DNA of 64,000 nucleotides from Sphingobium vermicomposti (GTDB taxonomy: Bacteria; Pseudomonadota; Alphaproteobacteria; Sphingomonadales; Sphingomonadaceae), in the NCBI RefSeq assembly GCF_011762025.1, contig NZ_JAASQR010000003.1, forward strand, positions 248,001 to 312,000, read 5' to 3'. A model generated the notes under the pieces. The model was not told the DNA's origin, searched no databases, and worked only from the letters and a program-made list of their open reading frames with translations. Of the stretch, positions 18,438 through 26,852 are shown piece after piece. Within the stretch, counting starts at the first letter, position 1, and each line of letters starts with the position of its first letter. Both the position numbers and the translations under genes were made by a program.

Positions 18438-19808
18438 GTGGCGGCGAAGTGGACGCCGGAAAGCTGGCGCGAACATACGGGCATCCAGATGCCCGTCTAT
18501 CGGGATGCCCAGGCGCTGGGCGCTGTAGAGGCACAGCTCAGCCAGTTTCCCCCGCTCGTCTTTGCCGGCGAAGCGCGCAGCTTGAAGGCTGAACTCGCCA
18601 AGGTCACGACCGGCGACGCGTTCCTGCTGCAAGGCGGCGACTGCGCCGAAAGCTTTGCCGAATTCCACCCGAACAACATCCGCGACACGTTCCGCGTGCT
18701 GCTGCAAATGGCGGTGGTGCTGACCTTCGCGTCCAAGCTGCCGATCGTGAAGGTCGGTCGCATGGCGGGTCAGTTCGCCAAGCCGCGTTCGGCCGATACG
18801 GAAACGATCGGTGGCGTGGAACTACCCAGCTATCGCGGTGACAATGTCAACGACATCGCCTTCACGCCGGAATCGCGAGAGCCCGACCCGGAGCGGATGG
18901 TGCGCGCCTATAATCAGTCGGCGGCGACGCTCAACCTGCTGCGTGCCTTCTCTACCGGCGGCTATGCCAGCCTGGATCGGGTCCATGGCTGGATGCTGGA
19001 TTTCATGGGCCGCAGCCCGCTCGCGGCAAAGTTCGACGCAGTTGCCGACCAGATTGGCGCGGCGCTCGATTTCATGCGCGCCTGCGGCCTGTCGCCCGAC
19101 ACCGTGCCCCAACTGGGTGGAACCAGCTTCTACACCAGCCATGAAGCGCTGTTGCTTCCCTATGAGCAGGCGCTGACCCGGCAGGATTCGCTGACCGGCG
19201 ACTGGTATGACACGTCGGCGCACATGCTCTGGATCGGTGACCGCACGCGATTCGAAGGGTCGTCGCATGTCGAATATCTGCGCGGCATCGGCAATCCGAT
19301 CGGCATGAAGTGCGGCCCCAGCCTTGAGCCGGACGCACTGATCCGCCTGCTCGACATCCTCAACCCAACGCGCGAAGCGGGCCGGATCACGCTCATCACC
19401 CGCTATGGCCATGACAAGATTGAGGCTGGCCTGCCCAAGCTGGTGCGCGCCGTGCTCAAGGAAGGTCATCCGGTCGTCTGGTCGTGCGACCCGATGCACG
19501 GCAATGTCATCAAGGCGGCCAATGGCTACAAGACCCGGCCCTTCGACCGCATCCTGGCCGAAGTGCGCGGCTTCTTCGCCGTCCACCGGGCCGAGGGCAG
19601 CTTTGGCGGTGGCATCCATGCCGAAATGACCGGGCAGAATGTGACGGAATGCACCGGCGGCGCGATTGCCATCACCGATGAAGGGCTGGCGGATCGCTAC
19701 CACACCCATTGCGACCCGCGCCTCAACGCAGCGCAGAGCCTGGAACTCGCTTTCCTGCTCGCCGAAATGCTGAACGAAGAACTGAAGGAACGGCGCGCAG
19801 CCGCCTGA
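18438..19808 (+). CDS. Class II 3-deoxy-7-phosphoheptulonate (DAHP) synthase
   Basis: A 456-residue enzyme of the plant-like class II type: [15 protein letters not shown] at the N-terminus, [11 protein letters not shown] with the metal-binding Cys, [50 protein letters not shown] and ECTGG near the end. It joins phosphoenolpyruvate and erythrose 4-phosphate, the first step of the shikimate pathway in the cytosol. The start is GTG at 18438 with GGGAG seven bases before. A terminator-like hairpin lies in its leader. No other aromatic pathway gene is adjacent; aroQ is 12 kb away. Confidence 0.96.
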   Translation: MAAKWTPESWREHTGIQMPVYRDAQALGAVEAQLSQFPPLVFAGEARSLKAELAKVTTGDAFLLQGGDCAESFAEFHPNNIRDTFRVLLQMAVVLTFASKLPIVKVGRMAGQFAKPRSADTETIGGVELPSYRGDNVNDIAFTPESREPDPERMVRAYNQSAATLNLLRAFSTGGYASLDRVHGWMLDFMGRSPLAAKFDAVADQIGAALDFMRACGLSPDTVPQLGGTSFYTSHEALLLPYEQALTRQDSLTGDWYDTSAHMLWIGDRTRFEGSSHVEYLRGIGNPIGMKCGPSLEPDALIRLLDILNPTREAGRITLITRYGHDKIEAGLPKLVRAVLKEGHPVVWSCDPMHGNVIKAANGYKTRPFDRILAEVRGFFAVHRAEGSFGGGIHAEMTGQNVTECTGGAIAITDEGLADRYHTHCDPRLNAAQSLELAFLLAEMLNEELKERRAAA

Positions 19809-19817
19809 CCCAGGCAC

Positions 19818-19849
19818 CTCCATGTTCCTGTGCAAACAGGAACATGGAG
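19818..19849. repeat. Perfect 14-bp inverted repeat after DAHP synthase
   Basis: CTCCATGTTCCTGT, loop GCAA, ACAGGAACATGGAG. It begins 10 bp after the DAHP synthase stop. It is the first of three hairpins in the 274-bp gap before parA. No T-run follows. It may be a variant of the CCTGC-type palindromes found nearby. Confidence 0.75.
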
Positions 19850-19890
19850 TGGCTGGGCCGAGGATGGGACAGCGCCTCCCCTACCCGGTA

Positions 19891-19908
19891 TTCCTGCGAA
19901 GGCAGGAA
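19891..19908. repeat. Palindromic dispersed repeat (CCTGC-type), copy 2
   Basis: TTCCTGC, loop GAAG, GCAGGAA. The bases after it (CCCAGTCCCGCCCTTT) nearly match those after the copy at 59398-59417 (CCAGCCCCGCCCTTT), so the repeat unit is longer than the palindrome. Confidence 0.75.
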
Positions 19909-19951
19909 CCCAGTCCCGCCCTTTATCACTGGTCACGAACCTTCGGACTAG

Positions 19952-19971
19952 GCTCCTGCCTGCGCAGGAGC
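19952..19971. repeat. Palindromic dispersed repeat (GCTCCTGC-type), copy 3
   Basis: GCTCCTGC, loop CTGC, GCAGGAGC. It is in the same core family as the copies at 5199-5222 and 59398-59417, and 43 bp after copy 2. Together with copy 2 it could frame a small unit of about 80 bp. Confidence 0.75.
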
Positions 19972-20082
19972 ACAAGCGCAATCATGCCTGAATGGGCCAA
20001 GTCGCGCCGACCAGTCACACCCATGTAACATTGCCATGATTGTCCGCTTGCTTTGACAGGTCAAAGCCCTAGCTTTCACCCC

Positions 20083-20847
20083 ATGGCAAAGGAACCGGAA
20101 TTGGCGACCATCGCCGTCTACAGCCTCAAGGGCGGGGTAGGCAAAACCACCTTCGCGATCAATCTCGCCTGGGCGTCGGCGGCCATCTCCCGGCGGCGCA
20201 CGCTATTGTGGGATTTGGACCCACAGGCCGCGGCAAGCTGGCTCATTTCTACCGACCGGCAAAGCCGCGACGCCGCGCAGGCGATCTTCAGCAAGGATGT
20301 TGAGGTCCGAAAGCTGATCCAGCCGTCCACCGTGCCGGGGCTAGACCTGATCGCCGCTGATACGTCGCTGCGCAGCCTCGACCATCTTTTCCGCGAAATG
20401 GATAAAAAAAAGAGGCTGGCCAAGCTGATTGAGAGCCTCGGCCAGGATTATGACCGCATCATCCTGGATTGTCCGCCGGGCCTGACCGAAACCAGCGAGC
20501 AGGTTTTGCGCGCCACCAACATGGTCGTCATCCCGGTGATCCCTTCCCCCCTGTCGCAGCGCGCGATGGGCGAAGTGGCGCGCTATCTTGTCCAGCGGGG
20601 CGGATCGCACGCGCCGATCATGCCCGTCTATTCCATGGTCGACCGCCGCCGCGCCCTGCATCGCAAGGCGCTGGAGGATCAGCCCGGATGGCCCGCCATT
20701 CCGATGGCGAGCATGGTCGAACAGATGACGGTGAAAAGGAAGCCGCTCGGTGCCTTCGCCGCCTCATCGCCCCCGGCACAAAGCTTCGCGGGCCTATGGA
20801 CCACGATCGAGCGACAGGTGCAAAAGCATCAGAAGAACGGCGGGTAA
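20083..20847 (+). CDS. ParA/MinD family ATPase, no ParB partner nearby
   Basis: A 254-residue P-loop ATPase. The deviant Walker A is YSLKGGVGKTT near residue 14-24, with the signature lysine; the Walker A' DLDPQAAAS and Walker B IILDCPPGLTE follow. The ATG at 20083 is chosen because the domain starts directly after it. ParA family members place DNA or protein complexes in the cell. Neither parB nor a parS-like cluster is adjacent, so the cargo is unknown and it is not the chromosomal parAB pair. It ends tail to tail with the fatty acyl-AMP ligase gene, with an inverted repeat between. Confidence 0.88.
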   Translation: MAKEPELATIAVYSLKGGVGKTTFAINLAWASAAISRRRTLLWDLDPQAAASWLISTDRQSRDAAQAIFSKDVEVRKLIQPSTVPGLDLIAADTSLRSLDHLFREMDKKKRLAKLIESLGQDYDRIILDCPPGLTETSEQVLRATNMVVIPVIPSPLSQRAMGEVARYLVQRGGSHAPIMPVYSMVDRRRALHRKALEDQPGWPAIPMASMVEQMTVKRKPLGAFAASSPPAQSFAGLWTTIERQVQKHQKNGG

Positions 20848-20861
20848 GAACCGCCCTAAAC

Positions 20862-20938
20862 CCGTTCGGGCTGAGCTTGTCGAAGCCCTTTTCTTCTCAA
20901 GAAGAAGTAGAGCCGTTCGACAGGCTCAGGGCGAACGG
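20862..20938. repeat. Long inverted repeat (GTTCG-CTGAGC-TGTCGAAG type), copy A
   Basis: Left arm CCGTTCGGGCTGAGCTTGTC and GAAGCC; right arm TTCGACAGGCTCAGGGCGAA and CGG; about 77 bp overall with an AT-richer centre. It lies between the stops of parA and the fatty acyl-AMP ligase gene. Two more copies occur at 58427-58519 and 60354-60428. Arms of this type are abundant between genes in sphingomonads (general knowledge). Confidence 0.85.
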
Positions 20939-20967
20939 AATTTAGGAATGGTTTGTCCGTCAGCCAA

Positions 20968-22731
20968 TCACGCCGCGATGTCGTAAGGCCTGATCTCACC
21001 CGTCAGATACAGGTTACGCGCCTTGGACCGGCTCAACTTGCCCGAACTGGTGCGTGGCAATGTGCGCGGCGGCACCAGTTCGACAACGCAATTCATCCCG
21101 GTGATCGCCCGCACCCGCTCGCGAATCTGGTCGCGCAACCGCGTGCGTTCGTCATTGTCGGACGTGCGGCAATGCACCAGCACGGCAGGCGCTTCCTCGC
21201 CACCCGGCGTGGTGATCGCAAAGGCGGCAATGTCGCCCTGCTTGAAGCCGGGCAACTGCTCCACCGCCCATTCAATGTCCTGCGGCCAGTGATTCTTGCC
21301 GTTGATGATGATCATGTCCTTGGCGCGACCGACGATGTACAGATAGCCATCGCTCAGATAGCCCATGTCGCCCGTGTCCAGCCAACCATCGACCATGCAG
21401 GCGTCGGTAGCCTCCTGATCGCGGAAATAGCCGACCATCAACGACGGACCGGTCGTCCACACCTTGCCGATCTGCCGTTCGCCCAGCGGCGCGCCATCCT
21501 CGTCGCGGATCTCCACGACCATGTCGCGGGCAGGCTTGCCGCAATTGACGATGGACCGGAAGCGATGCGGCCGTCCCTCGGTCGCGTCGCCGCCCGAAAG
21601 GTCCGTTTCCTCGACCAATTCGACGATGATGCCTTCACCCGGCGGCATGATGGTGACCGCCAGCGTCGCTTCGGCCAAGCCATAGCTCGGCAGGAACGCC
21701 TTGGGCGAAAAGCCCGCATCGGCAAAAGCGTCGACAAAGCTCTGCATCACATCGGGGCGGATCATGTCCGCGCCATTGCCCGCAAGCCGCCAGCGCGACA
21801 GGTCGAACCGATCCTGCGCCTTGGTCTGGCTCGACATGCGCCGCGCGCAAATGTCATAGCCGAATGTCGGCGAATAGCTGATCGACGTGCCTTCATTGCG
21901 GCTGATCAGGTCCAGCCACGCCAGCGGACGGCGGGCGAAATCCTCCGTCTTCATGTAATCGGTCGACACCTGGTTGGCGACGATCGACAGGAAACATCCG
22001 ACCAGACCCATGTCATGATACCATGGCAGCCAGCTGATGCAGCGGTCGCTGTCCTGCAGTTCCATGCCATGGCTGTGCGCGGCCAGGTTGCTCAGCAGCG
22101 CATGGTGCGTCACCGCGACACCATGGGGAAAACGGGTCGATCCGCTGGAATATTGCAGATAGCAAACCTCATCGCCCCGCGCCTGCGGCAGATCGCACGA
22201 AATGGCCTCACGCGCGATGAAATCCTCGAACGCGATACTCTCGACCTTCTGCTGGCGACCGGACTCGCCCGCCATCTCTTCCAATTCCTTGGGGAACAGG
22301 AACAGCATCGGATCGCAACTGGTCAGCTGGACATTCAGCTGGTCGATATAGCTTTCCTTGCCGCCAAAGCTGGTCGGCAACGGCAGCGGCACAGGCCAGC
22401 CGCCCGCATAGACAATGCCAAAAAAGAGCTGCGCGAAATCCGCGCCCGTTTCGGCGACCAGAGCCACGCGATCCTGCGGCTTCACGCCATGGGCGATCAA
22501 CCGATGAGCGCAGGCCAGCGCATCCTCGCGCAGTTCGGCAAAGGGATAAGGCCGCGCCAGGTTGCCCCGCGCGTCATGGAAATTCAGACCACGCGCGCCA
22601 CGCGCAGCATAGTCCAGCGCCTGCGCCAGAGTCTCGAAATCGGAGAAGCGCCGTGGAAGGGCGTCATTCGTAGGCGTAGGTGCCATCATGCTTTGCGAAC
22701 CCGTCATATTGGCGTCACCCAATGTCTTCAT
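20968..22731 (-). CDS. Fatty acyl-AMP ligase (FAAL)
   Basis: About 587 residues from the ATG at 22731; the frame extends to a GTG at 22776, and an ATG at 22707 is also possible. The ANL adenylate-forming fold shows YLQYSSGSTRFPHGVAVTH (P-loop-like motif, with His where many have Lys), WLPWYHDMGLVG, SYGLAEATLAV, GWLDTGDMGYLSDGYLYIVGR and, near the end, SSGKLSRSKAR with the catalytic Lys. FAALs make acyl-adenylates and pass them to an acyl carrier protein rather than to CoA. No acyl carrier protein, PKS/NRPS or sphingolipid gene is adjacent, so the acceptor is unknown. Confidence 0.9.
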   Translation of the reverse strand: MKTLGDANMTGSQSMMAPTPTNDALPRRFSDFETLAQALDYAARGARGLNFHDARGNLARPYPFAELREDALACAHRLIAHGVKPQDRVALVAETGADFAQLFFGIVYAGGWPVPLPLPTSFGGKESYIDQLNVQLTSCDPMLFLFPKELEEMAGESGRQQKVESIAFEDFIAREAISCDLPQARGDEVCYLQYSSGSTRFPHGVAVTHHALLSNLAAHSHGMELQDSDRCISWLPWYHDMGLVGCFLSIVANQVSTDYMKTEDFARRPLAWLDLISRNEGTSISYSPTFGYDICARRMSSQTKAQDRFDLSRWRLAGNGADMIRPDVMQSFVDAFADAGFSPKAFLPSYGLAEATLAVTIMPPGEGIIVELVEETDLSGGDATEGRPHRFRSIVNCGKPARDMVVEIRDEDGAPLGERQIGKVWTTGPSLMVGYFRDQEATDACMVDGWLDTGDMGYLSDGYLYIVGRAKDMIIINGKNHWPQDIEWAVEQLPGFKQGDIAAFAITTPGGEEAPAVLVHCRTSDNDERTRLRDQIRERVRAITGMNCVVELVPPRTLPRTSSGKLSRSKARNLYLTGEIRPYDIAA

Positions 22732-22875
22732 TTTGTCATCCGGGCGCGCGCTATCATCTTTGACATCGCAATGCACCGGATAGTTGCATTCCAGCGTGGA
22801 CTTCTACAGCATAAGGCGCGGTCAAATTCCGGCCCTACTGTGGCATAAAGATGGCGCTTGACGCATGATCGCCCG

Positions 22876-23403
22876 ATGACGACCAAACGCCCCCCGTCCG
22901 CGCTCGATGAAGACCGGCTGCGTGAACTGGCGCTCCGCTATGTCGGGCGCTTCGCGACCAGCCGGGCCAAACTGCTCGCCTATATCAACCGCAAGCTGCA
23001 GGAACGCGGCTGGCAAGGGGCCGCTCCGCCCGATCCCGCCGGTCTGGTCGAACGGCTTTGCGAGCTGCGCTATGTCGATGACAGCAGCTATGCCACCATG
23101 AAAAGCGCCGCCCTGTCCCGCCGGGGCTATGGCGCGCGGCGCGTCGCGCAAACCCTGCGCGCCGACGGAATCGCCGAATCCGACCGCGCGGAAGCCGACA
23201 CTCAAACCCAGAATGACAGCTGGACCGCCGCCGACCGCTTCGCCCGCCGCAAGCGCATTGGCCCCTATGCCCAGGCGCAGCCCGACCCCAAACAGCGCGA
23301 AAAGGCGATTGCCGCCTTCATCCGCGCCGGCCACAGCTACGACACCGCCCGCCGCTGGACCGACGCCCCGCCGGGCGAACCGCCCGACCCTTCGGAATCA
23401 TGA
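22876..23403 (+). CDS. recX: RecX family regulatory protein
   Basis: A 175-residue helical protein with three-helix repeat features: LRELALRYVGRFATSRAKLLAYINRKLQERGW, LVERLCELRYVDDSSYA and RRGYGARRVAQTLRADGI. RecX binds RecA filaments and limits recombination. RecA is not beside it. The ATG at 22876 fits the family N-terminus; the earlier TTG in frame lacks support. Its stop overlaps the longest reading of the next gene (ATGA), so recX and the DUF192 gene are probably co-transcribed. Confidence 0.85.
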   Translation: MTTKRPPSALDEDRLRELALRYVGRFATSRAKLLAYINRKLQERGWQGAAPPDPAGLVERLCELRYVDDSSYATMKSAALSRRGYGARRVAQTLRADGIAESDRAEADTQTQNDSWTAADRFARRKRIGPYAQAQPDPKQREKAIAAFIRAGHSYDTARRWTDAPPGEPPDPSES

Positions 23404-23444
23404 TCGACCCCACACGCCCACCTTGCCGACAGAGTAGCCATCAT

Positions 23445-23972
23445 ATGCGGATCATCCCCCTCCTCCTCATCGCCCTGCTCGCGGCCTGCTATCCCACCGC
23501 GCCCAAGGGGGAAAAGGCCACCGCCCCCGCGACGCAGCAGGAAACCCTCCTCCCCCTTGCCATCACCACGGCAAAGGGGACGCACCGCTTCGCCGTCGAA
23601 GCCGCCCTCACTCCGCAGCAGCAGGCACAGGGCCTCATGTTCCGCAAATCGCTCGCTCCCGATGGCGGCATGCTCTTTCCCATGAACCCGCCGCGCACCG
23701 CCAGCTTCTGGATGAAGAACACGCTGATCCCGCTCGACATGCTGTTCATCCGCACCGACGGGACCATCGCCTTCATCGCCGCCAGCACGACGCCCTATTC
23801 GCGCGATCCCGTATCCGCCGGGGTTCCCGTCGCCGCCGTGCTGGAACTGCGCGGCGGGCGGGCGGCGGAACTTGGCATTGCACAGGGCGACCGGGTCGCC
23901 TGGGGTCGCTGCGTCGATCCAGCGGGCAAAGCCCCCGCAGAACTCGATTTCTGCCCGTCACCCGCCCGCTGA
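23445..23972 (+). CDS. DUF192 lipoprotein
   Basis: A 175-residue protein. MRIIPLLLIALLAACYP is a lipoprotein signal with the lipobox LAAC. The domain has LTPQQQAQGLMFRKSL, GGMLFPMNPPRTASFWMKNTLIPLDMLFI and AAVLELRGGRAAELGI, the DUF192 (PF02643) pattern. It is exported to the periplasm; its function is unknown. I chose 23445, where the signal peptide begins, although an ATG at 23400 overlapping the recX stop is also open. Confidence 0.88.
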   Translation: MRIIPLLLIALLAACYPTAPKGEKATAPATQQETLLPLAITTAKGTHRFAVEAALTPQQQAQGLMFRKSLAPDGGMLFPMNPPRTASFWMKNTLIPLDMLFIRTDGTIAFIAASTTPYSRDPVSAGVPVAAVLELRGGRAAELGIAQGDRVAWGRCVDPAGKAPAELDFCPSPAR

Positions 23973-24023
23973 CTGCACATCCGCCTTGCCAATGCCCTGC
24001 CCGTGGGGCTAAGCGCATGGCCC

Positions 24024-24422
24024 ATGGGAATCCTGGCCAATATCTTCACCTGGTGGAATGGCGCGACCATCGGCACCGCTCTCTACACCTCCCGCAAGGG
24101 TACGAAGGTGGGGGAGGACCATCAGGGCAATATCTATTATGAAGGCGGCACCGATCCCAACGGCCTGGTGCGCCGCTGGGTGATCTACAACGGCAATAAT
24201 GACGCCAGCCGCGTGCCCGCCGAATGGCATGGCTGGCTGCACCACACGATCGAAGGCACGCCGGAAAGCTGCCTGCCGCCGCCGCGCATCTGGGAAAGGG
24301 ATTACACCCCCAACGCGACCGGCACCCCGCTCGCCTATCGTCCTTCCGGCGCTCTGGAAAAGGGCGGACAGCGGCAAAAGGCCACCGGCGATTATGAGGC
24401 ATGGAGCCCCGACGCGTCATGA
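24024..24422 (+). CDS. Complex I accessory subunit NDUFA12
   Basis: A 132-residue homologue of the mitochondrial 17.2-kDa subunit (NDUFA12). FTWWNGATIGTALYTSRKG, GNIYYEGG, RRWVIYNG, ASRVPAEWHGWLHH and YTPNATGTPLAYRPSG are family hallmarks. It attaches to the peripheral arm of NADH:ubiquinone oxidoreductase in alphaproteobacteria. The ATG at 24024 is used because homologues begin MGIL-like; a GTG at 24003 is in frame. Its stop overlaps the start of the DUF2155 gene by ATGA, a pairing often seen in this class. Confidence 0.94.
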   Translation: MGILANIFTWWNGATIGTALYTSRKGTKVGEDHQGNIYYEGGTDPNGLVRRWVIYNGNNDASRVPAEWHGWLHHTIEGTPESCLPPPRIWERDYTPNATGTPLAYRPSGALEKGGQRQKATGDYEAWSPDAS

Positions 24423-25087
24423 CCCTGCGCCGGTCGGGGGCTTTCCTGCCGATCCTGCCCTGCCTCCCCCTGCTCGGCTGCGCGCTGTTGCTGGCAAGCT
24501 GCGGCGATGATGATATTCCCGCCGCGAACCAGACCGGCCCCGTGCGCATCGACCGCACCCCCATCCGCAATGACAAGAGTTCGGCCCTGCCCGGCACGCC
24601 CATGGGCGAACGCGTCGCGGTGATTGGCCTACTCAACAAACGCAACGGCTTGACCCGCGACCTGACGATGAAGCCCGGTGAAGCGCTGCGGGTCGGGGAC
24701 GCCATCGTGCGCCTGCAGGCCTGTGAAACCAGCGCGCCATGGGAAAATGTGCAGGAAACCGGGGCCTTCGTGCAACTGGACGTGCGCAGCAGCGCCGACG
24801 GCAAATGGCGGCGCAACTTTTCCGGCTGGTTGTTCCGCGAACGGCCCGACCGCAACGTCGTTCAGCACCCGATCTATGACGTCTGGGTCAGAAGCTGCAA
24901 TATGTCCTGGCCCGAAGCTGGTCCCGACACGGTGAAGCTGGGTGGCAAGGGTGAAACACCCTCCACCCCCGCCACCGCTCCCGACAGCCGCCCGAACGCC
25001 ACTTCCGCGCAGGACCCCGAACCGCCCGCCAGCACGGCGCGGCCCGAAGCCAGCGGCACGTCATCCACCGCGCCTTCCAACAACTGA
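24419..25087 (+). CDS. DUF2155 lipoprotein
   Basis: A 222-residue protein. The signal region LLGCALLLASCGDDD has a lipobox (LASC). The DUF2155 core is RVAVIGLLNKRNGLTRDLTMKPGEALRVGDAIVRLQACETSAPWE, then FVQLDVR, FSGWLFRERPDRNVVQHPIYDVWVRSC. Residues after about 175 are low complexity, rich in Pro, Ala, Ser and Thr. The ATG overlaps the NDUFA12 stop (ATGA). The last 214 bp, including the end of the core, overlap the end of aat on the opposite strand. Function is unknown; export to the cell envelope is expected. Confidence 0.87.
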   Translation: MTLRRSGAFLPILPCLPLLGCALLLASCGDDDIPAANQTGPVRIDRTPIRNDKSSALPGTPMGERVAVIGLLNKRNGLTRDLTMKPGEALRVGDAIVRLQACETSAPWENVQETGAFVQLDVRSSADGKWRRNFSGWLFRERPDRNVVQHPIYDVWVRSCNMSWPEAGPDTVKLGGKGETPSTPATAPDSRPNATSAQDPEPPASTARPEASGTSSTAPSNN

Positions 25088-25632
25088 ATATAATCACGCT
25101 GGCTGATCTCGATCGCGCCCAGCGACCGCAGATGATCCGTCATGAACTGGCAGTCGAGCAGGGTGAAACCGGCAAAGCGCATCCGCGCCGTCAGCCACGC
25201 CAGCGCAACCTTTGAAGCATCCGTCCGGCGCGACACCATGCTTTCGCCGAAAAAGGCCCGACCCAGCGCCACGCCATACAGCCCGCCGACCAGTTCCTCA
25301 CCGTCCCAGACTTCGACGCTATGCGCAAAGCCGATCTCGTGCAGATGGCGATAAGCGCTTTCGATCTCGCGGTTGATCCAGGTCGTCGGGCGATCCCCAG
25401 CCGCCTGCGCGCACAGATCGACAATCCCCGCGAAATCGCGATTGGCCGTGACCCGGAACCGGTCCTGCCGGATCGTCTTTGCCAGTGAATGAGAGATGTG
25501 AAAGCCGTCCAGCGGCATGATCGCGCGCCGCTTCGGCTCGATCCAGTAAACCTCCTGCGCCTCCCTGTCGTCGGACATGGGAAACACACCGATGGCATAG
25601 GCCTGCAGCAGCACCAGCGGATCAATCATCAT
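24874..25632 (-). CDS. aat: Leucyl/phenylalanyl-tRNA--protein transferase
   Basis: A 252-residue enzyme from the ATG at 25632 (a second ATG follows at once). Family motifs: YAIGVFPMSDD, VYWIEPKRRAIMPLDGFHISHSLAKT, TWINREIESAYRHLHEIGFAHSVEVW, ELVGGLYGVALGRAFFGESMVSRRTDASKVAL and LLDCQFMTDHLRSLGA. It adds Leu or Phe from tRNA to N-terminal Arg or Lys of proteins, marking them for ClpAP (N-degron pathway). The C-terminus ends LQLLTQTS, which matches the usual end of alphaproteobacterial Aat. So its 214-bp antisense overlap with the DUF2155 gene is real rather than a read-through error. Confidence 0.94.
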   Translation of the reverse strand: MMIDPLVLLQAYAIGVFPMSDDREAQEVYWIEPKRRAIMPLDGFHISHSLAKTIRQDRFRVTANRDFAGIVDLCAQAAGDRPTTWINREIESAYRHLHEIGFAHSVEVWDGEELVGGLYGVALGRAFFGESMVSRRTDASKVALAWLTARMRFAGFTLLDCQFMTDHLRSLGAIEISQRDYIQLLEGAVDDVPLASGRAVLAGGSGSCAEVAFGRLSGAVAGVEGVSPLPPSFTVSGPASGQDILQLLTQTS

Positions 25633-25772
25633 CGCCCAAGGATTTAGTGATAGATGAAGCGCCGCGCCAGTGCGACTTTGCCCCCTCCCCCAATTCTCCC
25701 GCAGACCGCCTTTCGACGTCCATTGCCACGCCGCAGCCGGGCAGGCATCCTCCACCGATTGAAAGGTGCATC

Positions 25773-26417
25773 ATGACCATCACCATCACGGCGTTTGAAC
25801 AATCTCCCGATCGCGGCCAGGGCCTGGCGCGGGACATGCCGGTGCGCTGGGCGCTCGAAGAAGTGGGCCAGCCCTACAATGTCCGCCGCCTGTCCTTCGC
25901 CGCCATGAAGGAGGCCGAACATCTGGCGCTCCACCCCTTCGGCCAGATTCCCACTTATGAAGAAGGGGACTTCATCCTGTTCGAATCGGGCGCGATCCTG
26001 CTCCACATCGTCTACCATCATCCAGGCCTGTTGCCGCGCGACGCGAACGCGCGCGGTAGCGCAATCGCCTGGATATTCGCCGCCCTCACCACAATGGAGC
26101 CGCCCATCGTGGAACGCAGCATGGCGGTCCTGCTGGAAAGCGACAAAAGCTGGAGCGTGGAGCGCCTGGCCCTGCTCGACCAGCGTGTCCGCAATCGGCT
26201 GGACCAGCTGTCCGACCGGCTGGGCAGCGCCGACTGGCTGGACGGCGCATTCAGCGCAGGCGACCTGATGATGGTATCGGTGCTACGCAGGCTGCGAAGC
26301 TCCGGCCTCCTCACCGAATATCCCAACCTCGCCGCCTATGTAGCCAGAGCCGAAGCACGCCCCGCTTTCCAGCGTGCCTTCGACGACCAGCTGGCGCTGT
26401 TCAAAAGGGGCAGTTGA
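25773..26417 (+). CDS. Glutathione S-transferase family protein
   Basis: A 214-residue protein with an N-terminal thioredoxin-fold half (RWALEEVGQPYNVRRL, HPFGQIPTYEEGDFILFESGAILLHI) and a C-terminal helical half with WLDGAFSAGDLMMVSVLRRL. FGQIPTY and FESGAI are the glutathione-binding positions. The start ATG at 25773 follows GGTGCATC; the long upstream extension of the frame is unlikely. The substrate is unknown. It is divergent from aat with about 140 bp between. Confidence 0.92.
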   Translation: MTITITAFEQSPDRGQGLARDMPVRWALEEVGQPYNVRRLSFAAMKEAEHLALHPFGQIPTYEEGDFILFESGAILLHIVYHHPGLLPRDANARGSAIAWIFAALTTMEPPIVERSMAVLLESDKSWSVERLALLDQRVRNRLDQLSDRLGSADWLDGAFSAGDLMMVSVLRRLRSSGLLTEYPNLAAYVARAEARPAFQRAFDDQLALFKRGS

Positions 26418-26486
26418 TCGGGCAGGCTGATCCCGCTCCACAATATCCTTGCCCGCCATTGCAGCCTTGGGAGATCACAGCCGCAG

Positions 26487-26843
26487 TCAGCGGCCAGTTA
26501 GTTGCATCAGCGCGGCCATCAGCCGCCGTTCGTCCGTCGGCTTACCCGCATTGGGCACCCCAGCCAGTACCTCGCCACCATATTGCTCAGGCCTGTCATA
26601 GGCCGTCGCCACGGCAAAAGGCACGTCGTGCGCCTTCAGATATTCCGCTACGGGTGTAACCAATTCGCGGCCCAGATTGACATCCAGCAATGCCACCGAC
26701 GGCAATTCGGTCTCTAACAAAAGCAGCGCATCTTTGACCGTGCCGACGGGACCCATCACGCGCCACCCATAGCCCTCCAGCATCAACTGAAGGTCCATCG
26801 CGATGAAAAACTCGTCCTCAACAATCAACACCGTTTCGGGCAC
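26487..26843 (-). CDS. Single-domain response regulator, FAT-GUY-like
   Basis: A 118-residue receiver domain with no output domain. VLIVEDEFFIA supplies the acidic pocket (Glu9/Asp10), the phosphoacceptor is Asp54 in LLDVNL, and GKPTDERRL holds the conserved Lys. PFAVATAYDRPE matches the FATGY-type motif of the FAT GUY group with Ala in place of Gly. Such regulators (for example SdrG in Sphingomonas) relay phosphate between HWE kinases and PhyR in the general stress response. It follows the HWE kinase gene by 9 bp in the same direction, so the two form an operon and probably a pair. Confidence 0.93.
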   Translation of the reverse strand: MPETVLIVEDEFFIAMDLQLMLEGYGWRVMGPVGTVKDALLLLETELPSVALLDVNLGRELVTPVAEYLKAHDVPFAVATAYDRPEQYGGEVLAGVPNAGKPTDERRLMAALMQLTGR

Positions 26844-26852
26844 GGATGGCTC

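Noticed and set aside
20953-22848. A 631-codon open frame on the plus strand
   Set aside because: It is antisense to the fatty acyl-AMP ligase gene, has shadow-type composition (Arg/His/Ala-rich) and no family pattern. High GC creates such frames.
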